Shown here: piece by piece, positions 1-9,554 of the stretch
How the letters are laid out: each line of letters opens with the position of its first letter
How positions within the stretch are numbered: the stretch's first letter is position 1
NCBI RefSeq assembly: GCF_006491645.1
Contig: NZ_VDCZ01000001.1
Span: 372,001-436,000, forward strand
Reading direction: 5' to 3'
DNA: 64,000 nucleotides
Origin: Flavobacterium profundi
Lineage (GTDB): Bacteria; Bacteroidota; Bacteroidia; Flavobacteriales; Flavobacteriaceae
Position numbers and translations under genes: made by a program
The notes under the pieces: generated by a model
Database searches by the model: none
Told to the model about the DNA's origin: nothing
What the model saw: only the letters and a program-made list of their open reading frames with translations

Positions 1-2500
1 ATTAGAAGCAATTTTAAATTTCCAAACGATGGTGATTGAACTTACAGGAATGGAAATTGCAAATGCCTCTTTATTAGATGAAAGTACAGCTGCAGCAGAA
101 GCAATGGCTTTGTTATTTGATGTACGCTCTCGTGACCAAAAGAAAAATAATGTGTGTAAATTCTTTGTTTCCGAAGAAATTTTACCTCAAACTTTATCTG
201 TTTTACAAACACGTTCTACTCCAATTGGTGTAGAATTAGTCGTAGGAAATCATCAAGAATTTGATTTTTCAAATGAATTCTTTGGTGCTATTTTACAATA
301 TCCAGGAAAATATGGTCAGGTGTATGATTATGCTGATTTTATAACGAAAGCCAATGAAAAAGAAATAAAAGTTGCCGTAGCTGCTGATATATTATCTTTA
401 GTAAAATTAACGCCTCCAGGTGAAATGGGAGCTGATGTAGTAGTAGGAACGACACAACGTTTTGGTATACCAATGGGTTATGGTGGTCCACATGCTGCTT
501 ATTTTGCTACCAAAGAAGAATACAAACGTTCCATGCCAGGTAGAATTATTGGTGTTTCTCAAGATGCAAATGGCAATAGAGCTTTAAGAATGGCTTTACA
601 AACTCGGGAGCAACATATCAAAAGAGAAAAAGCGACTTCAAATATTTGTACCGCTCAAGTATTATTATCTGTTATGGCGGGTATGTTTGCGGTATATCAT
701 GGTCCAAAAGGATTACAGTATATTGCAGACAAAGTACACGGTATGGCTTCTACTTTAGCAGAGGCATTAAATAAATTAGGCGTTTACCAAACCAACACCG
801 CTTTCTTTGATACTTTAGTAGTCAAAGCAGATGCTAAAAAAGTTAAGGCGATTGCTGAAAAACATGAAATCAATTTCTATTATATAGACGAAGAAACAAT
901 TTCGATTTCTCTAAATGAAACCATTTTATTTACAGATGTGAATGAAGTGATTGCCGTTTTTGCTGAAGCTGTAGGTAAAGAAGCATTTGAAGTGAGCGAA
1001 TATGCATTAGAGAATAATTACCCAATGCATTTGAACCGTAAATCAGAGTTTTTAACTCATGAAGTATTTAACAAATACCACTCTGAAACGAGTTTAATGC
1101 GTTATATCAAAAAATTAGAGCGTAAAGATTTAGCTTTAAACCATTCTATGATTTCGTTAGGTTCTTGTACCATGAAATTAAATGCTGCAGCTGAAATGTT
1201 ACCTTTAAGTATGCCTTACTGGAATACTATTCATCCATTTGCTCCATTAGATCAAGTGGAAGGGTATACTAAAATGCTTAAAAAATTAGAACACCAATTA
1301 AGTGTGATTACTGGATTTGCAGGTACCACTTTACAACCTAACTCAGGTGCACAAGGAGAATATGCTGGTTTAATGGCAATTCGTGCGTACCATCTTTCAC
1401 GTGGAGACAAAGAAAGAAATGTTTGTTTAATTCCGGCTTCTGCTCATGGAACTAATCCTGCTTCTGCTGCAATGGCAGGCATGCAAATTATCGTAACCAA
1501 AACCATGGAAAATGGCAATATTGATGTAGAAGACGTAAGAGAAAAAGCAAATCAATATAAAGATCAGTTATCATGTTTAATGGTAACCTATCCTTCTACA
1601 CATGGTGTATTTGAAAGTGCCATTAAAGAAATTACTCAAATTATTCACGATAATGGCGGTTTAGTATATATGGATGGTGCCAACATGAATGCTCAAGTAG
1701 GATTAACCAATCCTGCTACTATTGGTGCCGATGTTTGTCACTTAAACCTACATAAAACCTTTGCTATTCCTCATGGTGGTGGAGGTCCTGGAGTAGGCCC
1801 AATTTGTGTAAACGAAAAACTATTACCATTCTTACCAAGCAATCCATTTGTAGCAGTTGGTGGAGAACAGGCAATTACTGCTATTTCTGGAGCACCTTAT
1901 GGTTCTGCTTTAGTGTGCTTAATTTCGTATGGCTACATTTGTATGTTGGGAGCTGAAGGTGTAACCAATGCTACTAAATATGCGATTTTAAATGCCAACT
2001 ACATGAAAGCACGTTTAGAAGCACACTACCCTATTTTATATTCAGGTGAAAAAGGAAGAGCCGCTCACGAAATGATCTTAGATTGTAGAGCATTTAAAGC
2101 AAAAGGTATAGAAGTTACAGATATTGCAAAACGTTTAATGGATTATGGCTTCCATGCTCCAACGGTTTCTTTCCCAGTAGCAGGTACTTTAATGGTAGAA
2201 CCAACAGAATCTGAAGATGTAGCGGAACTAGACCGTTTTTGTGATGCCATGATTGCCATTCGTCAAGAAATTGAGGAAGCAACAGCAGAAGAACCTAACA
2301 ATGTTCTAAAAAATGCACCGCATACCTTAGCAATGTTAACTGCTGATACTTGGAGTTTACCTTATACAAGAGAGAAAGCAGCTTATCCATTGGAATACAT
2401 TGCTGAAAATAAATTTTGGCCAAGTGTACGTCGTGTAGATGAAACGTATGGTGATAGAAATTTAGTATGTAGTTGTGCTCCTATTGAAGCGTATATGTAA
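1..2500 (+). CDS. gcvP: Glycine dehydrogenase (decarboxylating), P protein, 5'-truncated by the window edge
   Basis: This is the pyridoxal-phosphate P protein of the glycine cleavage system, which decarboxylates glycine and passes the aminomethyl group to the lipoyl H protein. The reading frame is already open at position 2, before the first ATG at 29, so the N-terminus lies outside the window. About 832 residues remain of a family that is normally around 950. The fused alpha-beta form is visible: an N-terminal half ending near residue 350, then the half with the glycine-rich [11 protein letters not shown] stretch. The likely PLP lysine is in the HLNLHKTF motif at about 1740-1760. A hairpin with a T run follows the stop. 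The assignment is very secure. Confidence 0.97.
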   Translation, partial: LEAILNFQTMVIELTGMEIANASLLDESTAAAEAMALLFDVRSRDQKKNNVCKFFVSEEILPQTLSVLQTRSTPIGVELVVGNHQEFDFSNEFFGAILQYPGKYGQVYDYADFITKANEKEIKVAVAADILSLVKLTPPGEMGADVVVGTTQRFGIPMGYGGPHAAYFATKEEYKRSMPGRIIGVSQDANGNRALRMALQTREQHIKREKATSNICTAQVLLSVMAGMFAVYHGPKGLQYIADKVHGMASTLAEALNKLGVYQTNTAFFDTLVVKADAKKVKAIAEKHEINFYYIDEETISISLNETILFTDVNEVIAVFAEAVGKEAFEVSEYALENNYPMHLNRKSEFLTHEVFNKYHSETSLMRYIKKLERKDLALNHSMISLGSCTMKLNAAAEMLPLSMPYWNTIHPFAPLDQVEGYTKMLKKLEHQLSVITGFAGTTLQPNSGAQGEYAGLMAIRAYHLSRGDKERNVCLIPASAHGTNPASAAMAGMQIIVTKTMENGNIDVEDVREKANQYKDQLSCLMVTYPSTHGVFESAIKEITQIIHDNGGLVYMDGANMNAQVGLTNPATIGADVCHLNLHKTFAIPHGGGGPGVGPICVNEKLLPFLPSNPFVAVGGEQAITAISGAPYGSALVCLISYGYICMLGAEGVTNATKYAILNANYMKARLEAHYPILYSGEKGRAAHEMILDCRAFKAKGIEVTDIAKRLMDYGFHAPTVSFPVAGTLMVEPTESEDVAELDRFCDAMIAIRQEIEEATAEEPNNVLKNAPHTLAMLTADTWSLPYTREKAAYPLEYIAENKFWPSVRRVDETYGDRNLVCSCAPIEAYM

Positions 2501-2555
2501 AATAGCAAATGGTGACTAAATAATTAAAATTAGACCGTCACCCATACTTATAATT

Positions 2556-2625
2556 GTCATTTCGAACGAAGTTGAGTGCTCTTTATCTCATAAGAAACTC
2601 TTTTTCTTCGAAATGACTTTTTTTT
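2556..2625 (+). terminator. Long inverted repeat with T run after gcvP
   Basis: A perfect 11-bp inverted repeat, GTCATTTCGAA (2556-2566) and TTCGAAATGAC (2607-2617), encloses about 40 bases and is followed by eight T (2618-2625). It can act as a terminator for gcvP. The stem sequence also resembles dispersed intergenic palindromes I know from flavobacterial genomes, so it may be a copy of a repeat family. No second copy was seen in this window. Confidence 0.6.
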
Positions 2626-2652
2626 AGCCCTACCCTTTTTTATTTTTATACT

Positions 2653-3027
2653 ATGAATATGAAAGACATAGCCACTAGAGAAGATCTTCTGTTCCTTATG
2701 CAACAATTTTATGACAAACTTTTAGCGGATGATGAAATAAATTTTTTCTTTACCAAAATAACACACACCGACCAACATTTACCGCATCATTTTGAAGTTT
2801 TAGCCACTTTTTGGGAGCAATCTTTGTTTATGAAAGGTGGTTATACCAATAATATGTTCCAAATGCATAAAGAGGTACATTACAAACATGCCTTTACAAA
2901 AACGCATTTCGATATTTGGCTCCATCATTTTTACACAACTATCGATGCTCATTTTAAAGGAAAAGTAGCTGAACAAATGAAAACGAACGCTTTAAGTATG
3001 GCAACGGTAATGCAAATTAAATTGTAA
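2653..3027 (+). CDS. Group III truncated hemoglobin
   Basis: This is a small soluble globin of 124 residues, the usual size of group III (P-type) truncated hemoglobins. These bind O2 or NO and are generally linked to nitrosative or microaerobic physiology. The family pattern is visible: FWEQSLF near residues 53-59 (helix E), His72 as the likely proximal heme ligand, and the HFDIWLHHF stretch at 85-93 (helix G). There is no signal peptide, so it is probably cytoplasmic. It lies 150 bases downstream of gcvP on the same strand but beyond a terminator-like hairpin, so it is probably transcribed separately. Confidence 0.88.
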   Translation: MNMKDIATREDLLFLMQQFYDKLLADDEINFFFTKITHTDQHLPHHFEVLATFWEQSLFMKGGYTNNMFQMHKEVHYKHAFTKTHFDIWLHHFYTTIDAHFKGKVAEQMKTNALSMATVMQIKL

Positions 3028-3036
3028 TAAAAAAGC

Positions 3037-3351
3037 AGCTCCTGTAACCTCATAAATACCGCAACGCTTCTTCGGAATAGCTTTTCGCTTTTACCTACTT
3101 GCAAAAAGGATATCATTATAAGCTTTAGGGTTATAAGTAACAGCTTTTAGCTTCTTCATACTAGCTTTTTGATTCTAATTTAAAGCATAAAGCTTCTTTC
3201 GAATACCTTTTTGGTTCTAAGGAATTGCTCAAAGGTTATTTTTTAAAGCTTTTAGGTTCTACCGAATAGCTTTTAGCTTCTTTCAATGAACTAAACGTTT
3301 AGCACTACTACCTTAAAGAGTACCTAAAACAGCTTTTTACAAGACGCATAA
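3037..3351. repeat. Degenerate 21-bp tandem repeat array, about 15 units
   Basis: The 372-base gap after the globin gene is almost filled by an imperfect array with a strict 21-base period. Units begin at 3037, 3058, 3079, 3100, 3121, 3142, 3163, 3184, 3205, 3226, 3247, 3268, 3289, 3310 and 3331. Eight of these begin with AGCT and the others with close variants such as ACCT, AGCA, TGCT or AACT. The best units read AGCTTTTAGGTTCT plus ACCGAAT (3247) and AGCTTTTAGCTTCT plus TTCAATG (3268). Each unit looks like three 7-base subunits. No long open frame crosses the array. Its role is unknown. Confidence 0.75.
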
Positions 3352-3384
3352 AAAAAGACCCCTTTTATTGGAGTCTTTTTTCTT
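3351..3384. terminator. Terminator hairpin between the 21-bp array and the convergent gene
   Basis: AAAAAAGACCCC and GGAGTCTTTTTT form a stem with one mismatch around a short TTTTATT loop. A-rich and T-rich flanks on the two sides allow it to work in both directions. It lies just past the stop of the minus-strand gene that ends at 3400. Confidence 0.65.
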
Positions 3385-3399
3385 GAAGCATTGCAATGT

Positions 3400-3882
3400 T
3401 TATTCTGCCTTATTCGTATTGATTTTTTTACCTCGTTTAATAAATCGTTGGCTTAAATCTTCATAAATAGGTTTTGCTGTAACAATTCCTTTGCTATTTG
3501 CTTCTTTAACCTGACCATAATATAACATAGCTGCTTGTAATGCTTCACTTCCAGCTAGCATCATGGTATCGTTTACATCAGTAGCTAATTGATTCGCTAG
3601 ATTCAAAATAGGATTTAAAACAGTTACAACGGCTTCATCTTTTAGAAATTCATCTTTATCCATATAAGAAGGAACAAATTCTGGATTGGTATCTACATAA
3701 GATTTTGTTTTTTGAACAGTAGCGACAGTTTTGTCTCCCATTTTAAATAAAGAAATACGTTCTTCCATTGTTAAACCTTGTAAATAAGGAGATAAGGCTG
3801 TTTTACACTCTTGTAGTTTTTGTGTTACTGTATCAATTACCGCCTGTGGAATTTCGATACTAATTTGATTTTTTGCATTCAT
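3400..3882 (-). CDS. Hypothetical protein, mostly helical
   Basis: This is a 160-residue soluble protein that I do not recognise as a named family. It has no signal peptide or membrane segment. The sequence suggests amphipathic helices with scattered acidic and basic residues, ending in a basic RFIKRGKKINTNK tail. It starts with an ATG 304 bases from its upstream neighbour and is followed by a terminator hairpin, so it appears to be monocistronic. The composition matches its surroundings. It may be a lineage-specific flavobacterial protein, but no function can be assigned from the sequence. Confidence 0.7.
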   Translation of the reverse strand: MNAKNQISIEIPQAVIDTVTQKLQECKTALSPYLQGLTMEERISLFKMGDKTVATVQKTKSYVDTNPEFVPSYMDKDEFLKDEAVVTVLNPILNLANQLATDVNDTMMLAGSEALQAAMLYYGQVKEANSKGIVTAKPIYEDLSQRFIKRGKKINTNKAE

Positions 3883-4186
3883 GTTTTTGAAATTAATTGT
3901 TTATAATTCCAAAACATTACAAGTTATGTACCAAAAAACACGATTCCTTATCAATAGTATTTCATTTTAACATTTTTACCGAAATATAATTAATCAAATA
4001 ACTGATTTATTGTTGTTTGCTATTTTTAAAAAAAATAAAATTTAACTAAGAACATAGATTTATTGTAATGGTTTCATTATTTAGAAATTACAAATCGCAA
4101 TTTGTGGATAAAAAAACAACCCCTAATGGAGTTGTTTTTCAAAACATATCTATAAAATAAACACGATAAAATTCTTCCGTTTTGAT
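3883..4186. other. Intergenic region, AT-rich, with one terminator
   Basis: This 304-base gap must hold the promoter of the minus-strand gene starting at 3882. It also holds the terminator of the lipoprotein gene at 4112-4139. No match to TAnnTTTG with a proper upstream TTG was found. Apart from a short ACAAAT/ATTTGT palindrome near 4090, nothing else was seen. Confidence 0.5.
4112..4139 (-). terminator. Terminator of the lipoprotein gene
   Basis: AAAAACAAC-CC and GG-GTTGTTTTT pair around a TAAT loop, 48 bases past the stop at 4187. A poly-A tract on the plus strand gives a T tract on the minus strand. Confidence 0.7.
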
Positions 4187-4663
4187 TTATATATTTGAAA
4201 GATTTAGTTTGGTATACGTTTCAGTTATGGTATTTGTAATTGTAGTTTCTGTTCCATTAGTTGTAACTGAAATCTTTTTTACCACTAGAGTAGTTTCATT
4301 TATACTTATGATTTCATACGTCATTTTATAGGTCTCATCTAAATTTTTGAATTCCATTTTTGAATTTGCAATAGTATAGTGATAGGTCTCTGTACTTTCT
4401 CCACAAACAAAACCATTCCCATTATATATGGTATTTCCTATTGTAAAAGAACCATTCCCATTCGCATCTAACACTATATTATTTCGCCCATTTTCGCATA
4501 ACGAGATTGCTATTGCATTATCGTCTGCATCTTTTTTGGAACTTAATATCCATGTAGCATGGTATTTTGAAAAATCTTCAGTAGTAGTTGCTGTATCATC
4601 ATCTTTAGAACATGACACTAAAATTAACCCCATAAGAAACCATACAAAAATTATTTTTTTCAT
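4187..4663 (-). CDS. Small secreted lipoprotein, lipocalin-like
   Basis: A 158-residue lipoprotein begins with MKKIIFVWFLMGLILVSC, so Cys18 is the likely lipidated residue, followed by the SKDDD stretch typical of Bacteroidota lipoproteins. The mature part is short and rich in beta strands (for example TYKMTYEIISINETTLVVKK), which resembles the small lipocalin-like proteins common in flavobacteria. That family call is inference from pattern only. The gene lies downstream of a cargo-protein gene on the same strand with a 44-base gap and could be co-transcribed with it. No enzymatic motif is visible. Confidence 0.7.
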   Translation of the reverse strand: MKKIIFVWFLMGLILVSCSKDDDTATTTEDFSKYHATWILSSKKDADDNAIAISLCENGRNNIVLDANGNGSFTIGNTIYNGNGFVCGESTETYHYTIANSKMEFKNLDETYKMTYEIISINETTLVVKKISVTTNGTETTITNTITETYTKLNLSNI

Positions 4664-4707
4664 TTTTATTTATTTTTAAATTAAACTTGTTTTTAATGAA
4701 TCACTTA

Positions 4708-6477
4708 TTATTGTTTTATTATTTTCTTTACAATCGCATCACCGTCTATTGTTGTTGCCTTTAACACATACAAACCATTTGATAAAAGAGACATATCCAT
4801 ATTGTTATCAATTATATTCATTGGTATTTTTTGTCCTGAAAGAGTGTACAATTCAATGCGCTCCAGTTCTTTCTTGGACTGAATTGTTACTCTATTTTGT
4901 ACCGGATTGGGATATACAGAGATTAGTGAAGTAATTTCGAAATCATCACTACCTAATGCTGCACAATCATCACTATAGCTCGCTGTTACATCTTTAACCC
5001 AAGTTCCATTGGATGGCGGTGTAAAAGCAGCGTCAATTTGAATACAAGTTAGACTAGAATTGTTAGTAGCATTAAATCCTATAAAATTCGCATTATTTGT
5101 ATTATTCACATTTAATGTTGAAAGGTTGTTATCGTTACAATATAGCTCAGTCAATTGCGTATTATTACTTAGATCCAAAGAAGTAATTTGGTTATAATGA
5201 CAACCAATATAGGTTAGGTTTGCATTATTTGATACGTTTAAACTGGTAAGTTGATTATATCGAATATTAAGTAGCGTTAATGCGGTATTATTAGATAAGT
5301 CAATAGCTGTTAACGAATTTTGAAAACATTCCAAATTAGTCAATGCGGTAAGCGTACTCACATTTAAAGTTCCAATAGCATTATTGTGGCATAGTAAGCT
5401 TGTTAATGAGGTAAATGCTTCAATACCTGTCATGTCAGAAATTGAACTGGAAGAACAATCAATTGTGCCAGTGAATGCCTGTGCTTCACCACATTGAATT
5501 TCAGTGTCTCCATTGGTATTAATGGCTGTATTGTTAACTAAATAATTTTTAAAATTGGCATCTGGAATAGTTACAATACAAGCATTGGGTTGTTCTAATT
5601 TAATAACATAAACGTCATTCCCTGTTGTACTGTTATTAGGCACTGTACTATTTGAAAAAGGATTTATCGCAAAGTTTCCACTTGCCGTATACCCAGACAT
5701 ATACACATTATAATTATCGTCTACTGAAATTCCCCATGCATCATCGTTATCCATAGATTTTAAACTGCCACCCCACAAATAAGTTCCTGCATCATCATAA
5801 CTGGCAATGTAAGAGTCTTTCGCTCCAAAACTAGAAATAGAAGCACTTGAGGTAGGATTTAAATATACTAAGCTCGTAAACGTCCCAGTAGTGTATACAC
5901 GCTCTGGGTTTCCTTTTACGGCAATACTTGAACCTCTATTATCGGAACCAGTTGTGCCTCTAATTTGTTTCACCCAAACGAATGTGGAAGAAGAAGTATA
6001 TTTAGCCACAAAAGAATCGATACTTCCTGTTCGGTTCAATATATCTCCACCACCGGAACCAGTTGTATTAAAATCAGCTTGAGGTCCTGCAAAATAACCC
6101 GTTACATAAATGTTATTATTGGCAGAAGCTACATCTAAAACAGTATCATTTGATGAAGAACCCAATGATCTTGCCCAAGAAAAATTACCATTCCCTGCTT
6201 CTAATACCTGAATAAATCCAGTTGATGTTGAATTACTGTTACTATACAATAAATTGCTTGCAACACCTGGATTAAAATCTACTGAGGTACCTATAAAACT
6301 ACCCACTGTTACTACTTTATCATCATCTGTAAGAGCAATACCATAAGGAATTTCATCATAACCTGCTCCTGTAGCATTTGACCACATTCTTTCTCCATTC
6401 GAATTGTATTTAGCTACAAAAAAATCATAATTTGCTGAAGCACCTGCTCTTGTTAAGGTAGTAAATGTGCTATTCAA
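4708..6477 (-). CDS. C-terminal part of a frameshifted secreted SBBP/leucine-rich-repeat protein with type IX sorting domain
   Basis: This open frame encodes the C-terminal three quarters of a type IX secreted protein. It has SBBP-type beta-propeller repeats (recurring D..GN.Y..G motifs), then about 21-residue leucine-rich repeats of the LTSLNVSNNANL type, and ends in a type A sorting domain that begins at SVYPNPVQN and finishes with IVKKIIKQ. The first ATG at 6477 is unlikely to be a real start, because the same frame continues upstream to about 6556 and encodes another SBBP strand (GNIYTAGFF). It is the continuation of the frame at 6552-7052, separated by one missing base. Confidence 0.8.
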   Translation of the reverse strand: MNSTFTTLTRAGASANYDFFVAKYNSNGERMWSNATGAGYDEIPYGIALTDDDKVVTVGSFIGTSVDFNPGVASNLLYSNSNSTSTGFIQVLEAGNGNFSWARSLGSSSNDTVLDVASANNNIYVTGYFAGPQADFNTTGSGGGDILNRTGSIDSFVAKYTSSSTFVWVKQIRGTTGSDNRGSSIAVKGNPERVYTTGTFTSLVYLNPTSSASISSFGAKDSYIASYDDAGTYLWGGSLKSMDNDDAWGISVDDNYNVYMSGYTASGNFAINPFSNSTVPNNSTTGNDVYVIKLEQPNACIVTIPDANFKNYLVNNTAINTNGDTEIQCGEAQAFTGTIDCSSSSISDMTGIEAFTSLTSLLCHNNAIGTLNVSTLTALTNLECFQNSLTAIDLSNNTALTLLNIRYNQLTSLNVSNNANLTYIGCHYNQITSLDLSNNTQLTELYCNDNNLSTLNVNNTNNANFIGFNATNNSSLTCIQIDAAFTPPSNGTWVKDVTASYSDDCAALGSDDFEITSLISVYPNPVQNRVTIQSKKELERIELYTLSGQKIPMNIIDNNMDMSLLSNGLYVLKATTIDGDAIVKKIIKQ

Positions 6478-6551
6478 TCCTCCAAGAGTTGCAGAAGCTG
6501 TATTAAAGAAGCCAGCTGTATAAATATTTCCTGAAGCATCAGTAGTAATAC

Positions 6552-7052
6552 CTAAAAACCTTCAGTTCCGCCACCAGAAAGATCTAGCACCCATTGTAGT
6601 GTTCCTGTTGTATCCATTTTCAACAAAAAACCATCATAACCACCATTACTACTAAAGCCTCCAAAACCAGTAAATGTTACTGCATTTTGAAAACGGCCAC
6701 CCACATAAATATTTCCCGAATTATCTATTGCTATTCTTTGCCCAAAATCAATTCCTGTACCACCATACGTTCGTACCCAGCTCAAAGCACCAGACGCATC
6801 TAATTTTAAAATAAAAATATCCCTACCTCCAGTTGCATTAGCGGTTTGATTAAAAGTCCCCGCTCCTGGATCAAAATCAACCGTACCAGAATATTCACCT
6901 GTTAAATAGACATTTCCATTGGCATCAGTAGCATTATCATAGACATATAAATTTTGGTTGTTTCCAAACATTCTTCCCCAAGCATAATTAGGCGTTTGTG
7001 CATTTGCAAAATAGAAAGCGACTAAAGAAAGGAACAGTAGTATTTTTTTCAT
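6552..7052 (-). CDS. N-terminal part of the same frameshifted SBBP protein, with signal peptide
   Basis: This 166-residue frame carries the start of the secreted SBBP protein. It has an MKKILLFLSLVAFYFANAQ signal peptide and then SBBP repeats with the TDANGNVYLTGEYSG and IAIDNSGNIYVGGRF pattern. It ends abruptly at GGGTEGF and a TAG stop. Adding one T to the five-T run on the coding strand (plus-strand A run at 6554-6558) joins it to the following frame and restores a protein of about 781 residues. As the sequence stands, the short product would be exported to the periplasm but lacks the sorting domain needed for type IX secretion. Confidence 0.8.
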   Translation of the reverse strand: MKKILLFLSLVAFYFANAQTPNYAWGRMFGNNQNLYVYDNATDANGNVYLTGEYSGTVDFDPGAGTFNQTANATGGRDIFILKLDASGALSWVRTYGGTGIDFGQRIAIDNSGNIYVGGRFQNAVTFTGFGGFSSNGGYDGFLLKMDTTGTLQWVLDLSGGGTEGF

Positions 7053-7148
7053 AATAAAGTATTTTAGAATTTTAAGTCAAATGTAGCTTTGGTAAACAAC
7101 AAATTAAAGCACCAACTTCTGAATGAATTATTTGGGCTTCTAAACAGA

Positions 7149-7170
7149 AAAGCGACTCAAGAGTCGCTTT
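7149..7170 (-). terminator. Terminator of the beta-helix protein gene
   Basis: A perfect 10-bp inverted repeat, AAAGCGACTC (7149-7158) and GAGTCGCTTT (7161-7170), lies just past the stop of the minus-strand gene ending at 7194. On the minus strand it ends in TTTTCTG. Confidence 0.75.
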
Positions 7171-7193
7171 CAAATTAAACTTAAAAAAACAAA

Positions 7194-8585
7194 TTATTCT
7201 TTCATTACCTTACTAGTCATTATCTTACCTGTTACAGTAGATGCTTTTATGAAATAGTATCCTTTTGGTAATTCGGACATATCAATTGTATTATTTACTT
7301 GTGGAATGGCTATTATTTGTCCTGTAAGTGTATAAATAGTGATTTCTTCTAAATCTTCTATCGATTCCACTGTTAATATGTTTTTTACAGGGTTAGGATA
7401 AAGAGAAAATAGATAATTATCAAAATCTTTAGTACTCAACAAAACTTCACCTTCATAAGCTCCTCTATCAACTGTAGTATTCTGAATTCTAGTATTACCT
7501 GCAATATCAGTAATTGTTGTAGCTAAAACCCAATTATTATTTCCCGAATCTAGAGCTGGTGAACCCGTTTGTAGTCTAAAATCACTTGTGTTAGCATCTA
7601 CAAACAAAGGATTTGCTAATAAATTATTAGTTCCACCAGTAAAAGATTGTAATATTGAATCATACACATTAAGAATACCACTACTTGAGATTTCTGCACC
7701 AGTAGTGGTTGTACTACCATTTTTAGAATTATTCCAAAAAATAGAATTATAAATTAAATTATTATTTGAGCCTGAATTAATCCAAATAGCTCCAGCAGTT
7801 GAACTTCTATTATTGTGAAAAGTTGAATTTCTACAATCTATTCTTGTTCCTCCTTGATTGTTAATAGCGCCTCCCCATATTCCAAAATTATCATCAAACA
7901 AACAATTATCTACAGTAACATTGGAACTATTATTTAAACATAATGTTCCATACAGAGAAACATTTTTTTGAAATTTACATCTTTTCACGAAAACATTTGA
8001 TCCTGCAAAATTTATTGCACTTCCAGAGCTTCTATAAATTGTGTTTCCTAAGAAAGAATCACTTACAGTACCACTCATAGTTGTTTGACCTCCTTTAAAA
8101 GTAAACCCATTTATTTCACAAGGTGCTGTAACTGATGCTACTACTAAAATATGATATGCGTTTTCATTGGTATTTGCAAAACCAGAAAGTGTACTTCCAG
8201 TAGTATCTAAAGTGTCATCGTTATTAAAATCTCCACTTAAAATTGTACTATTATTTTCTGGATCAGCTTGGTCTTTATCCGTTTCATTCCCTATAAAACC
8301 GCCATAAAGACTTATTCCCATTGTATTAAAGTGAAAGTTTCTAGTTCTTAAATCAGATGGAGAAGGATTATTTGTAAAATTCTTAGTTGGATAATAAGTA
8401 CCTTGTTTTACCCAAATCTCATCTCCTGTAACTGCTAGGTTTAATGCCTCTTGCAAATCCTTTTTAGCAGTTGCCCAAGACAACCCGTTTAGATTATTAT
8501 TAGGTTTTGAAGCATCTACATAATATACAGTACTATAACCATAGAATGCAGTAAAAAGAAATGCTGTTAGTAAAATTTTTTTCAT
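7194..8585 (-). CDS. Secreted right-handed beta-helix protein with type IX sorting domain
   Basis: This 463-residue secreted protein has a signal peptide (MKKILLTAFLFTAFYGYS), a leading YYVDASKPNNNLNG segment typical of choice-of-anchor Q and parallel beta-helix proteins, and several N-rich short repeats such as SNVTVDNCLFDDN and TRIDCRNSTFHNN that fit stacked beta-helix rungs. It ends in a type A sorting domain starting at SLYPNPVKN and finishing with KVMKE. I place the start at the ATG at 8585 because the longer frame begins with TTG. It is probably a surface or released adhesin or polysaccharide-interacting protein; the exact ligand is unknown. Confidence 0.85.
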   Translation of the reverse strand: MKKILLTAFLFTAFYGYSTVYYVDASKPNNNLNGLSWATAKKDLQEALNLAVTGDEIWVKQGTYYPTKNFTNNPSPSDLRTRNFHFNTMGISLYGGFIGNETDKDQADPENNSTILSGDFNNDDTLDTTGSTLSGFANTNENAYHILVVASVTAPCEINGFTFKGGQTTMSGTVSDSFLGNTIYRSSGSAINFAGSNVFVKRCKFQKNVSLYGTLCLNNSSNVTVDNCLFDDNFGIWGGAINNQGGTRIDCRNSTFHNNRSSTAGAIWINSGSNNNLIYNSIFWNNSKNGSTTTTGAEISSSGILNVYDSILQSFTGGTNNLLANPLFVDANTSDFRLQTGSPALDSGNNNWVLATTITDIAGNTRIQNTTVDRGAYEGEVLLSTKDFDNYLFSLYPNPVKNILTVESIEDLEEITIYTLTGQIIAIPQVNNTIDMSELPKGYYFIKASTVTGKIMTSKVMKE

Positions 8586-8778
8586 AATCAAGTAAATTTA
8601 ATTTTACATCAAAAATAATCTCTTATGAATGTCGCTAAAAACGTCAACTTCTGAATGGAGTATATCAACTTCTAAAACATTAGAACATAATGGAAAACAA
8701 AAATAAAGCGATGCAAGTATATAAAACAAACAAGGTTATTTCAAGTCGGTTATTCTCAAAAAAGTGTTTCATGCAGGG

Positions 8779-9531
8779 TTAATTTAGTTCGCTAATAATT
8801 TTTAAAAGTTCGTCTTTTTTATCTTTAGACACTGGCACTAAAAATTTATTTTCTAGTTCAATATACGTTCCTTCTTTCTTAACTAATTTTTGCAAATATT
8901 GTAAGTTAACCAAATAAGAACGGTGAGGTTTATAGAACATATCTTTACTTTCCAGCAAATCTGTAAAATACTTTAACGGTTTACTAATGAGCATTTTCTT
9001 ATCATTTTTTAGATAAAATTGGGTATACATACTATCTGCTTCTAAAAGAAAAATATCTTCCAATTTTACAAACAAAACACCATCTTCCACGGGCAAAGCC
9101 AATTTGTTAAATTTCTCAGAGGACAGTGCTTTTTTGAGCTCTGTTAAGCGTTGTTGCACCTGATTTTGTTCGAGTGCTTTTTTTGCCTTTTCAACAGCTT
9201 CTTTCACTTTATTAGGGCGAAGCGGTTTTAATAAATAATCGATTGCTGAAAATTCAAACGCTTGAATGGCATAATCACTATAAGCCGTTGTAAAAATAAC
9301 TTCAAACGTAATATCATTAATATCTAAGAATTCGAATAACTGAAGACCGGAATGTTGTGGCATTTCAATATCCAAAAAAACAATACTTATGTCTTCTTTC
9401 TTAATGATTTCTATACCTTTTAATAGATTTTCTGCCTGAAAGATTTCTTCAATTTCACTGCAATATTCACTTATAATAGTATGCAAAAGCGATCTCGCTT
9501 TACTTTCATCATCAATAATTACAACTTTCAT
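8779..9531 (-). CDS. LytTR-family response regulator
   Basis: This is a two-component response regulator of 250 residues. The receiver domain (about 1-120) has the acidic pair D7/D8, the phosphoacceptor D54 in VFLDIEMP, T81/T82 and K102 in YLLKPL. The C-terminal part (about 145-250) is a LytTR DNA-binding domain, with the KPHRSYLVNL pattern. It lies 23 bases downstream of a sensor kinase of the matching LytS type on the same strand, so the two form an operon and a cognate pair. The target genes are not evident. The neighbouring type IX cargo genes are possible targets, but only on grounds of proximity. Confidence 0.93.
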   Translation of the reverse strand: MKVVIIDDESKARSLLHTIISEYCSEIEEIFQAENLLKGIEIIKKEDISIVFLDIEMPQHSGLQLFEFLDINDITFEVIFTTAYSDYAIQAFEFSAIDYLLKPLRPNKVKEAVEKAKKALEQNQVQQRLTELKKALSSEKFNKLALPVEDGVLFVKLEDIFLLEADSMYTQFYLKNDKKMLISKPLKYFTDLLESKDMFYKPHRSYLVNLQYLQKLVKKEGTYIELENKFLVPVSKDKKDELLKIISELN

Positions 9532-9554
9532 TATGCTTTTATTTTAATCTATTT

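Larger units (their letters stand above)
4708..7052 (-). pseudogene. Whole frameshifted type IX cargo gene
   Basis: This entry marks the whole gene of which the two frames above are parts. The break is a single-base loss in a homopolymer at 6554-6558. It may be a sequencing error, a true inactivating mutation or a slippage site. The reading on both sides is intact and well conserved in pattern, so the mutation is recent or artefactual. Confidence 0.7.

Noticed and set aside
3037..3351. CRISPR array
   Set aside because: The units are contiguous 21-base repeats with no spacers and drift along their whole length; no cas gene is present.
4428..4679. 83-residue plus-strand frame
   Set aside because: It is antisense to the lipoprotein gene, whose lipobox and start are convincing.
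8585..8591. TTG start two codons upstream for the beta-helix protein
   Set aside because: The ATG at 8585 directly precedes a standard signal peptide.
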